A stretch of 64,000 nt of DNA, taken from assembly GCA_027493625.1 (NCBI GenBank), contig JAOSKM010000003.1, forward strand, positions 911,028-975,027. Direction: 5' to 3'. Every line of letters begins with the position of its first letter. The first letter of the stretch is position 1. Both the position numbers and the translations under genes were made by a program. The notes under the pieces were generated by a model. The model did no database searches. It saw nothing but the letters and a program-made list of their open reading frames with translations, and had not been told where the DNA came from. Below, in pieces: positions 1-9,812 of this stretch. The stretch comes from Planctomycetota bacterium (lineage in GTDB: Bacteria; Planctomycetota; UBA8742; UBA2392).

Positions 1-152
1 TGGTGCACGACTTCGAGGGCCTGGTGCAGCGCTTCGGGGGCGTGGTCGGCAACAGGCTCAAGCGTTTCGCGCCCCGCAAGCTGAAGGCGCAGGATCTGCC
101 CGTCAACCTCGCCCGCGAGCCGCAAGCGACGCGGCAGCTTGAACTGTTTTGA
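1..152 (+). CDS. C-terminal tail of an unidentified protein ending in QLELF
   Basis: The window opens inside this gene. Only the last 49 codons are present, ending with TGA at 150-152. The tail is strongly basic (for example RLKRFAPRKLKAQ), and its last five residues before the stop are QLELF. A C-terminal pentapeptide of the QL(S/D)LF type is the known binding motif for the bacterial DNA sliding clamp, seen in polymerases and repair proteins. That makes a replication or repair role plausible, but no domain is visible in the fragment. The next gene starts 34 bases downstream on the same strand. Confidence 0.6.
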   Translation, partial: VHDFEGLVQRFGGVVGNRLKRFAPRKLKAQDLPVNLAREPQATRQLELF

Positions 153-186
153 CCGCGCCGCCCCGCGGGGCTATGCTCCCGCCGCG

Positions 187-921
187 ATGACCTACGTCGA
201 ATGCATCTGCGGCAAGAAGTACGAAATCGACCGCTCCCAGATTGAGCAGTTCGACTGCGCCGGTTGCGGCCGCAACCTGCACGTCCCCAACGAGGCGCTG
301 GAACAGAAACTGACGCAGCTGCGCGCCCGCATGAAGGAAGGCGAACCCGGGCTGCGCGACGCCATGAACCAGGCTGCCGCGCTGCGGAACTTTCACGCCG
401 TGCCCCTGTTAAAGGAAGGCGCTGCATCGGGCGTGCGCGAATCGGTCAACATCGCGCTGGCGGCGCTGGTTGACTTCCCGGGTGCCGGGCGCGACGTGCT
501 GCTGGACTGGGTCAAGTCCGGCGCCTTGAGCATGTCGCGGCTGGTCAGCGCCCTGCGCGAGCAGAAGTACGACGGCGGCGCCGACTACATCTGCGAGCTG
601 GTCGAAGGCGGCATCCTGAAGGAGAACCAGATTGCCGAGGTTGCCCCCTTCCTGGGCGACTCCGGCTCGCAGCGCGCCCTCGATACCCTGCGCGCCGCGC
701 GCGAACGCTTCCCCAACCTGGGCGGGCTGCTCGACGACGCCATGAAACGCATGAAGCACCTGGACGAATCGGCCGGCGGCATCCCCGAGTCCGCCAAGCG
801 CATCCCCGGGCGCGACGCCGCCGATGCCGAGGCCCCCGCGAAAAAAGGCTGCATGGGCCTGCTGCTGGCGCTGGCGCTTGCGGTTGGCATGCTGGCCGCG
901 GCCGCCGTGTGGGCGTTGTGA
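187..921 (+). CDS. Zinc-ribbon protein with C-terminal membrane anchor
   Basis: This 244-residue protein of unknown function probably starts at ATG 187, because upstream in-frame starts would overlap the preceding gene. Cys6-x-Cys8 and Cys24-x-x-Cys27 form a small zinc-ribbon-like motif at the N-terminus. Residues 40-200 are predicted helical with alanine/leucine-rich, HEAT-like character. A single hydrophobic helix at about residues 222-243 ends the protein, so it is probably tail-anchored with the soluble part in the cytoplasm. I do not recognise a named family. It lies 13 bases before the following lipoprotein gene and may be co-transcribed with it. Confidence 0.75.
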   Translation: MTYVECICGKKYEIDRSQIEQFDCAGCGRNLHVPNEALEQKLTQLRARMKEGEPGLRDAMNQAAALRNFHAVPLLKEGAASGVRESVNIALAALVDFPGAGRDVLLDWVKSGALSMSRLVSALREQKYDGGADYICELVEGGILKENQIAEVAPFLGDSGSQRALDTLRAARERFPNLGGLLDDAMKRMKHLDESAGGIPESAKRIPGRDAADAEAPAKKGCMGLLLALALAVGMLAAAAVWAL

Positions 922-934
922 AACGGGTGACGAG

Positions 935-3226
935 TTGAAGCGAGCAATCCTGTTCCTGGTTCTGCTGTCTGTCGTGCTGGGCGCGCTGCCCGGGTGCGAC
1001 GAGGTGCAGAACGACGCTTTCGGCGGCGTACTCGGGATGGTGGGCCAGCCTGCCATCGGCGGCTGTCAGGTAGACGTTTACAGCGCACTGAGCTTCGAGA
1101 GCCTGGATTCGACTTCCGGGCTGATTGGCCGGGGAACCAGCGGCGCCAACGGCCGTTTCGCCATCAAGCTGGAAAACTGGTTCCTGGGGCAGCCGCTGAT
1201 CCTGGTTGCGCGCCCGGGTCCGAATGCCCGCTACCGAGATTTCGGCGCCGTCGGCGCGCCTGACGTGGTGTGGGACAACCCGCGCCAGCCCTGGGCAGCC
1301 GTGCTGAACGAGTGGCGCGGCGGCGAGATCTACGTGGCGATCAACCCCATCACCACCATCGCCTTCCACAGCCTGATGCGCCTGCCCACCGAAGAATTCG
1401 GCCCCGGCCTGTCGCGCTTCGACCGCGAGGTGGTGAACGCGGTGCATGCCGCCACGGCCGCCAACTTCGGCATCCGCGTTGACCCCGCCGGCGAAGGCAT
1501 CACGCCGCCCAGCGGATCCGAGTTCGAGCCGCTGAGCGTGTTCTACCTCGAGGATTCCGACCGCTGCCAGTCCTACGCCTACGCCTGCCTGCAGCTCGCG
1601 ATCGCGGCCAACGATTTCGCCAGCACTACCCCGGGCGCGGACGACGCGCTGGACTTCTACGAGGCGCTGTTCCACGACGCCCAGGACGGCGCGCTGGACG
1701 GCCAGAACTTCGGTACGCCGCAGCCGGTGCTGAACCAGGTTCCGGCGCTGGTGGGGCGCGAGGCCACGGGCGAATCCAGCCTGCTGCTGTGGCTCAGCAG
1801 CCATGCGCTGTCGCCGCTGCAGGAAAGTTTCCTGAGTAGCGCCCGCGGCGGCGGCGCCTTCGACCCGCCCCCTGCCGACATCCTGGACGTGCAGTCCACG
1901 GCCACCGGCGCCCTGCGCCCCACGCGCATCGACAGCTTCGACGTGCAGAATTACCCGTACTCGGGCAACCTGGTGATGACCGTCAAGGGCGCCGGGCTGC
2001 GCAACACCGATCGCTTTGTGTTCCGCAGCGCCGATGACGCAAGCGCCGAGTTCATCGTGGACCGCGACTCCGTGGGCGTGGACGGCGAGTACCAGTTCCA
2101 CAGCGACACCGAGTTGCGCATGCGCATCCCCGACTTCGCCGTAACCACCCGCACCGTGCCGCTGCCGCTGAAAGTGGCCCCGGGGGCTGACTTCCGCATC
2201 GTGCGCCTGGTCGTCGAGAACCTGCCCGACATCTACTCAACCGCCCGCGATATCGAGCACCTGCTGACCGCCGACGCGCGCGTCACCGACCGCACCGAGC
2301 CCCTGCTGGTCAGCGCGCAGCTCGGGCGCCTCGACGCCGCCGGTGAGCTGCACGCCGGCGAATACGGCAACAACGTCGGCAGCGCCGACCCGGCCAGCCT
2401 GACCCCCGGCGTGGACGACGTCTACGAGCTGCGGGTGCGCGTCACCAACCCGGGACCGGCCGCGCTCAACAACTTCGGGCTAGACCTCGGGCTCAGCGCC
2501 TTCAGCCAGCTGGGCAACCCGGTGGTGCCGGACGTGTTCGGCGGCGCGGCGGCCAATCGCGCGCTGATCTTCGAGGCTACCCTGCCGACCGCCAACCTGA
2601 ACCCCGGCGACGTGGCGCAGCTCAGCTACCGCTTCATGTTCCTGGACACGGCCATCCCGGCCGACCTGCAGGTCGGCGCACCGGTCAAGTTCACGCCTGT
2701 GCTCAGCAGCGGGCCCGCAACGCCCACCACCAGCGACGTGATCGGCTTCAACCGTACCGTGCAGCTGGGCCCCGCGCTGCCCGACCCCACCGCCGTGCTG
2801 GACGCGCTGGCCGCGCCCACGCTGCCCGCCGCGGTGACCGCAGGCGACAGCTTCGATATCCGGCTCGATTTCAGCGCCAGCCCGCGCGCCGGCGCGTTGA
2901 TGCAGACGCTGAAGGTGAAGCAGGCGACGCTGACCATTGTCTTCGACGGCGAGACTACTGTGCTGCAGCTGGGCGACTCGTTCTTCGAGGGCGGGGGCGC
3001 CTCCGGCCTCTACTTCGAGAGCCTGATACTGGACTCCACCGGCGGCCAGGCGCCGCCCGTCACGCTGACCGCGCTGAGCAACGCCGACGCCATCATCCTG
3101 ACCGTGCGCACCGACCCGACGCGCACCGGCCTGCTGACCGCCAGCTTCACCGCCACGGCCGTGGACATAGCCACGGGCACGGAAAGCAGCCAGGCGTCCG
3201 GCGCCGCGAACACCACGATTTCGTGA
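935..3226 (+). CDS. Large secreted lipoprotein with Ig-like/CARDB-like modules
   Basis: I place the start at TTG 935 because the translation from there is a clean lipoprotein signal peptide: Lys-Arg, a hydrophobic stretch, then the lipobox LPGC with the lipidated cysteine near residue 18. The mature protein is about 745 residues. It begins with a carboxypeptidase-regulatory-like segment (GANGRFAIKLENW). Later it holds beta-rich repeats, including a CARDB-like stretch on additive differences between paired strands (VTNPGPAALNNF). No catalytic motif is visible. It is probably an outer-membrane or periplasmic surface lipoprotein with an adhesive or structural role. The TTG start and weak ribosome binding site make the exact start less certain than the reading frame. 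Confidence 0.75.
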   Translation: MKRAILFLVLLSVVLGALPGCDEVQNDAFGGVLGMVGQPAIGGCQVDVYSALSFESLDSTSGLIGRGTSGANGRFAIKLENWFLGQPLILVARPGPNARYRDFGAVGAPDVVWDNPRQPWAAVLNEWRGGEIYVAINPITTIAFHSLMRLPTEEFGPGLSRFDREVVNAVHAATAANFGIRVDPAGEGITPPSGSEFEPLSVFYLEDSDRCQSYAYACLQLAIAANDFASTTPGADDALDFYEALFHDAQDGALDGQNFGTPQPVLNQVPALVGREATGESSLLLWLSSHALSPLQESFLSSARGGGAFDPPPADILDVQSTATGALRPTRIDSFDVQNYPYSGNLVMTVKGAGLRNTDRFVFRSADDASAEFIVDRDSVGVDGEYQFHSDTELRMRIPDFAVTTRTVPLPLKVAPGADFRIVRLVVENLPDIYSTARDIEHLLTADARVTDRTEPLLVSAQLGRLDAAGELHAGEYGNNVGSADPASLTPGVDDVYELRVRVTNPGPAALNNFGLDLGLSAFSQLGNPVVPDVFGGAAANRALIFEATLPTANLNPGDVAQLSYRFMFLDTAIPADLQVGAPVKFTPVLSSGPATPTTSDVIGFNRTVQLGPALPDPTAVLDALAAPTLPAAVTAGDSFDIRLDFSASPRAGALMQTLKVKQATLTIVFDGETTVLQLGDSFFEGGGASGLYFESLILDSTGGQAPPVTLTALSNADAIILTVRTDPTRTGLLTASFTATAVDIATGTESSQASGAANTTIS

Positions 3227-3234
3227 GGAGCAGG

Positions 3235-3311
3235 TGTTGGCTGTTGGCTGTTGGCTAACAGCTAACAGCTAACAGCTAGCAGCTAGCAGCTAGCAGCTAG
3301 CAGCTAACGCC
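3235..3311 (+). repeat. Heptanucleotide tandem repeat forming a hairpin
   Basis: Eleven consecutive 7-base units fill the gap between two plus-strand genes: three TGTTGGC, three TAACAGC, four TAGCAGC and a final degenerate TAACGCC. The first three units are near-complementary to the next three (with G-T pairs), so the array can fold into a stem of about 20 pairs. It resembles the short tandemly repeated repetitive sequences known from cyanobacteria and other genomes. It may act as a transcription boundary, but no U-tract follows. Confidence 0.9.
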
Positions 3312-3332
3312 TGACAGCCTATCCTTAACCTC

Positions 3333-4616
3333 ATGCGGTCCGAGGCCGACAAACTTCACCAGGCGCTTGAGCTCTATCGCGAGGGCGACCTCACCCGCGC
3401 GGAGATGCTGCTTGAGGCGGTCAACCTGGACGAGCTGGATGCAGACATGCTCGTCGAGGCGCACTATCTGTGGGGTCTGGTGCTTGCCCGGCGCGGCGAC
3501 CCGCTGGAGGCGGCGCACCATTTCCAGAATTGCATCAAGCTGAACCAGCGGTTCTACCCGGCTCTGGACGCCTGGGGCAACGTGCTGGCCAACCTGGGCG
3601 ACTCGCGCGGCGCGATCGAGAAGTACAAGCGCGCCCTGGCCGTGGCGACACCCGAGCAGTCGGGCCACATCCTGTACAACTACGGGCAGGTGCTGCTGCG
3701 CGCGGGCTACGCGCTGCGGGCGCTGCGCAAGTTCCGCGAAGCCTTCAAGCGCAACCCGCAAAGCCACGATTCGGCTTACATGACCGGCCTCTGCTTTCAC
3801 CGTCTCAAGCGTCCGCGCGGCGCGCTGAAGTGGCTGCAGACGGCGATCGAGCTCGCGCCCGAAAACGCCCGCAATCGCGTGGGCTGCGGCAACGCGCTGC
3901 TGGAGATGGGGCGCTTCGACGAGGCCGAGCAGCAGTACGCAAAGGCAATCGAGCTCGACCCGGCCTGTGCCGACGCCCACTACAACTGGGCCGTCAGCCG
4001 CGCGAAACAGGGCGACTACGCCGGCGCCGTGCGCCGCTGTAAACAGGGACTGCGTGTGAACCGCGACGGCTTCGAGCTGCTGGCCCAGCAGGCCTTCTGC
4101 CTGCGCCAGATGGGCGCCTACGACGCCGCGCTGCAGACCGCCAAACGCATGCGCCAGGTGCTGGAACAAGCCGGCAGCAACGAGCGCAAGGCCGAGTTCG
4201 CGGACCTGCTGGCCGCCAACGAGGCCGCCAGCATGCGCGCGCTGGGGCGCAACCAGCAGGCGCGCAACCGGCTGCTGGAGCAGCTGCGCGCCGCTCGCGA
4301 GCCAGGCCGCCACAGCCTGTCAGAGTTGCGCTACCATGACATCCGGCGCCTGCCGGAAGCGCGCCGCTTCGAGCTGACCATCAACGTGCGCCTGCCCCGA
4401 CCCGGCTACGGCGAAGATGAGTCGCCGCTGCCGCGCCGCTACCAGCGCACTTACTGGGTGATTGCCGAGAGCCTGAAAGAGGCCCGCCGCATGGCCCGCG
4501 AGCTCGAGCCGCCGGAAGCCGAACTGCGCTTCGACCCGGAGGTGAACACCAGCGAAAGGCTGTCCGAGGCTGACCGTGGCATCATCGAGCGCTCACCCGC
4601 GATCCCGGAGGAGTAG
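3333..4616 (+). CDS. TPR-repeat protein
   Basis: A 427-residue soluble protein with no signal peptide. Residues 1-310 are a run of tetratricopeptide repeats; clear units include the segments with YPALDAWGNVLANLGD, ARNRVGCGNALLEMG and ADAHYNWAVSRAKQGDY, each with the usual small residues at helix-packing positions. The last 110 residues are not TPR-like. They are rich in arginine and proline (INVRLPRPGYGEDES) and could be a separate beta domain. TPR proteins scaffold protein complexes, and nothing nearby identifies the partner. ATG 3333 follows the heptad repeat directly, and no strong ribosome binding site is visible. Confidence 0.85.
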   Translation: MRSEADKLHQALELYREGDLTRAEMLLEAVNLDELDADMLVEAHYLWGLVLARRGDPLEAAHHFQNCIKLNQRFYPALDAWGNVLANLGDSRGAIEKYKRALAVATPEQSGHILYNYGQVLLRAGYALRALRKFREAFKRNPQSHDSAYMTGLCFHRLKRPRGALKWLQTAIELAPENARNRVGCGNALLEMGRFDEAEQQYAKAIELDPACADAHYNWAVSRAKQGDYAGAVRRCKQGLRVNRDGFELLAQQAFCLRQMGAYDAALQTAKRMRQVLEQAGSNERKAEFADLLAANEAASMRALGRNQQARNRLLEQLRAAREPGRHSLSELRYHDIRRLPEARRFELTINVRLPRPGYGEDESPLPRRYQRTYWVIAESLKEARRMARELEPPEAELRFDPEVNTSERLSEADRGIIERSPAIPEE

Positions 4617-4696
4617 CCAGGCCGCAGGCAGGTTCGTGCCGGGTGGCAGTGGCTGCCCGCTCAATCGCCGTTAACATGCCTCCAAAGGAGCAACCC

Positions 4697-5558
4697 ATGC
4701 GAATCTTCATCTCAGCCGACATGGAAGGCGTCACCGGCGTCGTCCACCGCGACCAGCTGGTGCCCGAGGGCAAGACCTATGAGCGCGCCCGCAAGCTGAT
4801 GACCGCCGACGTCAACGCCGCCATCACCGGCGCGCTGCGCGAGGCCCCGGGCGCCGAGTTCGTGGTCTGCGACGGCCACGGTGTGATGCGCAACCTGATC
4901 CTCGAAGAGCTGCACGAGGCCGCGCAGCTGGTGGTCGGCCCCGCGCACCCGGCCAACAAGCCCCTGTGCCAGAGCCAGGGCTGCGACGAGACCTTCGACC
5001 TCGCGTTCTTCACCGGCTACCACTCGCGCGCCGGCACGCCCGGCGGCCTGCTGTCGCACACCTGGGTGGGCGCGGCGGTCACCAACATCCGCATCAACGG
5101 CGAAATCGTGGGCGAGACGGCGCTGAACGCCGCCGTGGTCGGCCACTGGGACATCCCGGTCGGCCTGGTTTCCGGCGCCCATGAGCTCGAGGCCGAGGCG
5201 CGCGACACCATCCCCGACGGCTTCGTGTGGGTCGGAACCAAGACCACTTACGGCCCGACGGCCGCCCTGTGCCTGCCGCCCGCCCGCACCCACAAGCTGC
5301 TGAACGAGGGCGCCGCCGAGGCCGTTGCGCCGCTTCAAGGCGGGCAAGCTGAAGCCGCACAAGCCCAAGTGCCCGGTCAGCATCAGCGTCGAGTTCCATC
5401 GCCGCGAGATGGCCGCCAAGGCCGCCGAGGTGCAGGGCATCGAGCGCGTGGATGAGCGCACGATTGAAGCCAAAGCAGACACCACGATCGCGGCCGCCGA
5501 GCGCGCCTGGAAAGCGGTCTGCCGCGCCCAGGAGGAAGAGCCCGGCTGGTTGAAATAG
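4697..5558 (+). CDS. M55-family D-aminopeptidase (DppA-like), one frameshift
   Basis: Zinc peptidase of family M55, which removes N-terminal D-amino acids from peptides (B. subtilis DppA). The start at ATG 4697 has a strong AAAGGAG seven bases upstream. Asp8 and Glu10 in the opening ISADMEG match the first two metal ligands of DppA, and DGHG near residue 60 and the GYHSRAGTPGG segment match the remaining ligand region. A single extra base near 5327 shifts the frame. Removing it joins EGAAEAV to RRFKAGKLKPH and restores a 286-residue protein, the normal family length. As the rest is well conserved, I read this as a sequencing error more than a pseudogene. Confidence 0.85.
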
Positions 5559-5679
5559 GGCTCAGGCGGCAGGAGGCAGAAACCGGAGCCGCAAGCGCAA
5601 GCGCGCGGTTGCCTTGCCGACCATGAAGTAGATTCGCGCTGAGAAGCGTTACAACAGGGCGGCACAACGGGAGAATGCC

Positions 5680-6066
5680 ATGGACGAATTCATTCGCGTT
5701 GAATCGAGCCTGTCAGTCGAACAGGCCGTCGAGAAGGTGCAGGAAGCCAGCAAGGCCAACGGCTTCGGCGTGCTGAACACCCTGAACCTGCAGCAGATCA
5801 TGGCCGGCAAGGGCGTGAACTACGCCGAGGCCGCCACGGTGGTCGAGATCTGCCGCCCCGGCGACGCCAAGACGTTTCTCGACGCCGACCAGCGCGTGGC
5901 GCCTTGCCTGCCCTGCCGCATTGCGGTGACCACGCAGGGCGGCAAGACCATCGTGCACACGGTGCGCCCCAGCGCCATGATGCGCATGTTCCAGAACGAG
6001 AAGCTGGAAGCCCCGGCCAAGGCCGTGGACGAAGTGATCGAGAAGATCATCAACGCCGCCAGGTAG
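5680..6066 (+). CDS. DUF302 family protein
   Basis: A 128-residue cytoplasmic protein of the DUF302 family, recognised from its overall pattern: an amphipathic opening helix, [14 protein letters not shown], the [14 protein letters not shown] strand-helix, then LPCRIAV. The two cysteines in ACLPCR sit in the place typical of this family. Some DUF302 proteins bind small ligands or thiols, but no reaction is established. The start at ATG 5680 has GGGAGA six bases upstream. The gene converges on the molybdenum hydroxylase gene with only 15 bases between the stop codons. Confidence 0.85.
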   Translation: MDEFIRVESSLSVEQAVEKVQEASKANGFGVLNTLNLQQIMAGKGVNYAEAATVVEICRPGDAKTFLDADQRVAPCLPCRIAVTTQGGKTIVHTVRPSAMMRMFQNEKLEAPAKAVDEVIEKIINAAR

Positions 6067-6081
6067 CCCCGGTCGCGATGA

Positions 6082-8475
6082 TCAGCGCCGCTGGCGCAGC
6101 GCCAGCAGGATCTTCTCCGGCGTGATCGGCAGGTCGCGGATGCGCACGCCGATGGCATCGAAGATGGCGTTGGCGATCGCAGGCGCGGTGGGCACCAGGC
6201 CGGGCTCGCCTACGCCCTTGGCGCCGAAGGGGCCCTCCGGGTCGTTGGTCTCGACCAGCTGCACGTCGATCGGGAAGCCCATCTCGCAGGCGGTCGGCAG
6301 CTTGTAATCGGTGAAGCCCGGGTTCAGCACGCGCCCCTTGTCGGTCAGCACCTGCTCGTACATCGCGTAGCCGATGCCCTGCGCCAGCGCGCCGTAAATC
6401 TGGCCCTTCAGCGTCTGCGGGTTCAGCACGCGGCCGACGTCGTGCACGGCGACGAGGCGCAGGATTTTCACCTCGCCGGTTTCCTCGTCCACCTCGACTT
6501 CCACGCCCTGGGCGCCGAAGGCGTAGGTGGCCGACATGTTCCCGATACCTTTGTCCCAGTCGGGCAGCTCGGTGGGCGGCTCGTAGAAGGCGTCTTCGGC
6601 GAAGGTGGTGCCGGGCCCCTGGCGGCGGAAGTGGACGGCGCGCAGCAGGCGCCCGAAATCAACCTGCAGCTCGGGCAGCTCCGGCGCGCCCGTCACGGTC
6701 AGGATGCCGTTCGCCAGCTCGAACTGCCCGCGGCGGGCGGCGTCGCGCCAGTCGAAGTCGGGCTCCTTGAAGCTCGAGTGCCTGCGGGCCCTGGCCAGCG
6801 CCTCTTCGACTTCCTGCGGATAGATCTCCGCCGCCCACTCAAGCAGCCGCGCCTTCAGCTTGCGTGCGGCCAGCACCGCCGCGTTGCAGGCCATGAAGGC
6901 GCCGCGGCTGGCGTGTGTGCCGACATCCCAGGGGCAGGAAGCGGTGTCGGTCTGGTTGACGATCACGTTCTCGGGCCGGATGCCCAGCGCTTCCGCGACG
7001 GTCAGCGCCAGCGCCGAATGCAGGCCCTGGCCCATCTCCACGCCGCCATAGCTGACGTTCACGTTGCCGTAGTCGTCGGGCTTCAGGATGATGCCGCTGC
7101 CATCCGAGCGGTAAATCTTGCCGCCGCCCGCCACGTTGATCACGCCGGCCATGCCCACGCCGCGCCGCTTCGCGTCCTGTCTGCCCCGCTTCTCTTTCCA
7201 GTCGAGGCTCGCGGCCGTGCGCTCCAGGCATTCCTTGAGGCCGCAGGTGGTGATCTTGAGGCCCATCGGCGTGGTTTCGCCGGGCTGGTTGCAGTTCAGC
7301 AGGCGCATGTCGAAGGGGTCGATGCCCGCGAGCTCGGCCAGCTCGTCGATGCTGCTCTCGATGGGCCAGGTGATTTCCGGGTTGCCGTAGCCGCGCATGG
7401 CCTGGCAATAGGTGTTGTTGGTGTAGACGATCTTCGACTCGAACGAGACGTTCTGCACGCGGTACAGCGAGGTCGCGGGCACCAGCATCACGCTGGGGAA
7501 CGTCGCGCCCCACGAGGTGTAGGCGCCGTTATCCTGCACCACTTCGATTTCGCGGAACGTCAGCCTGCCGTTCTCATCACAGCCCTGGCGGATGCGCGCG
7601 CTGGCTGACTGGCGCGGCGACAGGAAGGCGAACTCTTCTTCCCGGTTGTACAGAATCTTGACCGGCCTTCCCGTGCGCCACGCCAGCAGCATGGCGATGT
7701 ACTCGTAGGCGTGGGTGTCCAGCCCGGTGCCGAAGCCGCCGCCCAGTGCCGGCACCACCACCCTGGTGTTGCGGCCCTCCAGCCCCAGCGCCCCCAGCGC
7801 GCGGTTGAAGTCCTTCTGCGCCAGGAATGGAATCTGCGTCTTGGCGACCAGCGTCAGGTTGCCGCGTGCGTCGAAGCTCGCGATGCAGCCGGCCGTGCCC
7901 ATGCAGCTCTGCTGGATCAGCGGCACGCGGTACTCGCCCTCAACCACGTGTCTGCTGGCGCGCTTGCCGGCTTCAAGGTCTCCGGAGTGGTGGGCAAAGC
8001 GCACCGGCACGATGTTGTCTTTGCGCGCGCGGCCGCGGGCGTCCGTCTCGTGCACAAGGGGCGCGCCCTCGACCAGCGCCTCCTCGGGCGAGAACACGCC
8101 CGGCAGCGGCTCGTACTCGACGCGGATCAGCGCGGCGGCCTCGCGGGCCGTCTCGGGGTCGCGCGCCGCCACGGCCGCGATTTCGTCGCGGAACTGCCGC
8201 ACCTTGTCGCGCTTGAGGGCGAAGTTGTCGCGCAGGAAGCCGATTCGCACCTCGGGCGTGTTGTACGCGGTGATCACCGCCTCGACGCCCGGCAGCTTCT
8301 CGGCCTCGCTGGTGTCGATGTGCCTGATGCGCGCGTGGGCGTGGTCGCTGAAGCGGATCGCGCCCCACAGCATGCCCGGCAGCGTGATGTCATGGATGTA
8401 CTGCGCGCGGCCGGAAACCTTGTCGGGCGCGTCGGGGCGCGCGGTGTCGACGCCGATGAAGCGGAACTCGTTCAT
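6082..8475 (-). CDS. Molybdenum hydroxylase large subunit (xanthine oxidase family)
   Basis: A 797-residue molybdopterin-binding subunit of the xanthine oxidase/aldehyde oxidoreductase family, which hydroxylates a ring or aldehyde carbon with water as oxygen source. The N-terminal domain opens with the typical [28 protein letters not shown] and [18 protein letters not shown] are cofactor-binding loops. The active-site glutamate lies near the C-terminus in [18 protein letters not shown]. The start at ATG 8475 overlaps the stop of the 2Fe-2S subunit gene by ATGA. It is the last gene of the operon. In the indoleacetate pathway the matching enzyme makes the 2-oxo derivative of the indole ring. 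The substrate here is inferred from neighbours only; 4-hydroxybenzoyl-CoA reductase-like or other N-heterocycle activity is possible. Confidence 0.9.
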   Translation of the reverse strand: MNEFRFIGVDTARPDAPDKVSGRAQYIHDITLPGMLWGAIRFSDHAHARIRHIDTSEAEKLPGVEAVITAYNTPEVRIGFLRDNFALKRDKVRQFRDEIAAVAARDPETAREAAALIRVEYEPLPGVFSPEEALVEGAPLVHETDARGRARKDNIVPVRFAHHSGDLEAGKRASRHVVEGEYRVPLIQQSCMGTAGCIASFDARGNLTLVAKTQIPFLAQKDFNRALGALGLEGRNTRVVVPALGGGFGTGLDTHAYEYIAMLLAWRTGRPVKILYNREEEFAFLSPRQSASARIRQGCDENGRLTFREIEVVQDNGAYTSWGATFPSVMLVPATSLYRVQNVSFESKIVYTNNTYCQAMRGYGNPEITWPIESSIDELAELAGIDPFDMRLLNCNQPGETTPMGLKITTCGLKECLERTAASLDWKEKRGRQDAKRRGVGMAGVINVAGGGKIYRSDGSGIILKPDDYGNVNVSYGGVEMGQGLHSALALTVAEALGIRPENVIVNQTDTASCPWDVGTHASRGAFMACNAAVLAARKLKARLLEWAAEIYPQEVEEALARARRHSSFKEPDFDWRDAARRGQFELANGILTVTGAPELPELQVDFGRLLRAVHFRRQGPGTTFAEDAFYEPPTELPDWDKGIGNMSATYAFGAQGVEVEVDEETGEVKILRLVAVHDVGRVLNPQTLKGQIYGALAQGIGYAMYEQVLTDKGRVLNPGFTDYKLPTACEMGFPIDVQLVETNDPEGPFGAKGVGEPGLVPTAPAIANAIFDAIGVRIRDLPITPEKILLALRQRR

Positions 8476-8954
8476 GACTGCGCCTTTCCGGCCTTCTGCG
8501 CGGCGGCCCGGATGCTTGCCACGATCTGGGTGTAGCCCGTGCAGCGGCACAGGTTTCCGACCAGCGCCTCGCGGATCTCGTCGTCGCTGGGGGCCGCGTT
8601 CTCGGAGAGCAGCGCCGCCGCCGACATCACCATGCCCGGCGTGCAGAAACCGCACTGGGCGCCGCCTTCTTCCACGAAGGCCTGCTGCAGCTCGGACAGC
8701 CCGCCCTGCGCGGAGACCAGGCCCTCCACCGTCAGCACGGCGCAGCCCTCGGCCTCCAGGGCCGGGTACAGGCAGGAGTTCACGGCGCGACCGTCAACCA
8801 GCACGGTGCAGGCGCCGCACTCGCCTTCGCCGCAGCCCTCCTTGGTGCCGGTCAGGCCGGCGTAGTCGCGCAGGGCATCGAGCAGCCGCGCGTGGGGCTG
8901 AACCTCGAGGGCAACCTCGCGCCCATTGAGCAGGAAGCGGAGCGGGACTTTCAT
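8472..8954 (-). CDS. Molybdenum hydroxylase 2x[2Fe-2S] subunit
   Basis: A 160-residue small subunit that passes electrons between the molybdenum site and FAD. The N-terminal plant-type [2Fe-2S] domain has the motif CGEGECGACTVLVDG followed by the fourth cysteine in NSCLYP. The C-terminal helical domain has the second cluster in CGFCTPGMVM and CRCTGY. All eight cysteines are present and the length is normal for HcrC/CoxS-type proteins. It overlaps both neighbours by four bases, so the three subunits are translationally coupled. Confidence 0.95.
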   Translation of the reverse strand: MKVPLRFLLNGREVALEVQPHARLLDALRDYAGLTGTKEGCGEGECGACTVLVDGRAVNSCLYPALEAEGCAVLTVEGLVSAQGGLSELQQAFVEEGGAQCGFCTPGMVMSAAALLSENAAPSDDEIREALVGNLCRCTGYTQIVASIRAAAQKAGKAQS

Positions 8955-9802
8955 GCGTCGCCTTCCTTTCGGTTGCGGAACGCGCGGGACAGGAACACGC
9001 CGATCAGCTCGCTGCGGTACCAGGCGCTGCCGCGCAGGTCGTCGATGGGCTTGATTTCACCACGGGCAAGCTCGACCGCCTTGGCCAGCGTTTCTTCGTT
9101 GACGGCCCTGCCTTCCAGCCAGCTCTCGGCCGCGCGCAGGCGCAGCGGCGTGGGCGCCACCGCGCCGGCCGCCAGGCGCACGCTTTTCAGCACGCCGCCC
9201 TGCAGCTCGTAGTTTACTGCCAGCGAGGCCGTGGCCAGGTCCATCGCCACGCGGCTGCGGCGCTGGAACACGGACTGCGCGGAGGGCACGGGCAGCGGCA
9301 CGCACACGGCCGTCATGATTTCGCCGGGCCGCAGGGCCGTGCGCCCGGGGCCCAGGAAGAACTCGCTGAGCGGCAGCTCGCGCCGGCCGCCGGTGCCGGC
9401 GAGCTCGACCGTGGCGTCGTAAACGAGCAGCGGCGGCGCGGAATCCGCGCCCGGGGAGGCGTTGCACAGGTTGCCGCCGAGCGTCGCCACGTTGCGGATC
9501 TGGCGGCTGCCGATCACGGCCAGCGCCTGCGCCAGGGCCGGCAGTCGTTCGCGCACGACGGGCTGCGCCAGGATTTCCGTCAGCGGCGCGCAGGCGCCTA
9601 TGCGCAGCAGGCCCGGCCCCGCCTCGATGGCGGTCAGTTCCGGCAGCGAGCGGATCGAGACCAGGCGGGCGGGCGCGGCGCGCTTCTTCTTGCGCAGCGC
9701 CACCAGCAGGTCGGTGCCGCCGGCGATCAGCGCGCTGTCGTCACGGGCGGCCAGGGCAAAAGCCTCTGCCAGTGAGCCGGAGCGGTGATAGTCGTAAGCC
9801 AT
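8951..9802 (-). CDS. Molybdenum hydroxylase FAD-binding subunit
   Basis: A 283-residue medium subunit of the CoxM/HcrB type. It takes electrons from the 2Fe-2S subunit and reduces the final acceptor. FAD-binding loops are visible as LIAGGTDLLVALRKKK near residue 30 and IGSRQIRNVATLGGNLCNASPGAD near residues 95-120; the C-terminal CO dehydrogenase flavoprotein domain follows. The start is ATG 9802 with GGAGG upstream. The gene begins 10 bases after the CoA-transferase stop. No 4Fe-4S insertion typical of 4-hydroxybenzoyl-CoA reductase is visible between the two flavin loops, which argues for an ordinary oxidising dehydrogenase. Confidence 0.93.
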   Translation of the reverse strand: MAYDYHRSGSLAEAFALAARDDSALIAGGTDLLVALRKKKRAAPARLVSIRSLPELTAIEAGPGLLRIGACAPLTEILAQPVVRERLPALAQALAVIGSRQIRNVATLGGNLCNASPGADSAPPLLVYDATVELAGTGGRRELPLSEFFLGPGRTALRPGEIMTAVCVPLPVPSAQSVFQRRSRVAMDLATASLAVNYELQGGVLKSVRLAAGAVAPTPLRLRAAESWLEGRAVNEETLAKAVELARGEIKPIDDLRGSAWYRSELIGVFLSRAFRNRKEGDA

Positions 9803-9812
9803 ACCAGCCTCC

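Noticed and set aside
545..2101. Long open frame on the minus strand opposite the lipoprotein gene
   Set aside because: It is a shadow typical of GC-rich DNA: alanine/arginine/histidine-rich translation with no domain, while the plus-strand frame has a signal peptide and family-like repeats.
4697..5558. True pseudogene status of the M55 peptidase
   Set aside because: A single extra base explains the break, and sequence on both sides keeps conserved family residues.
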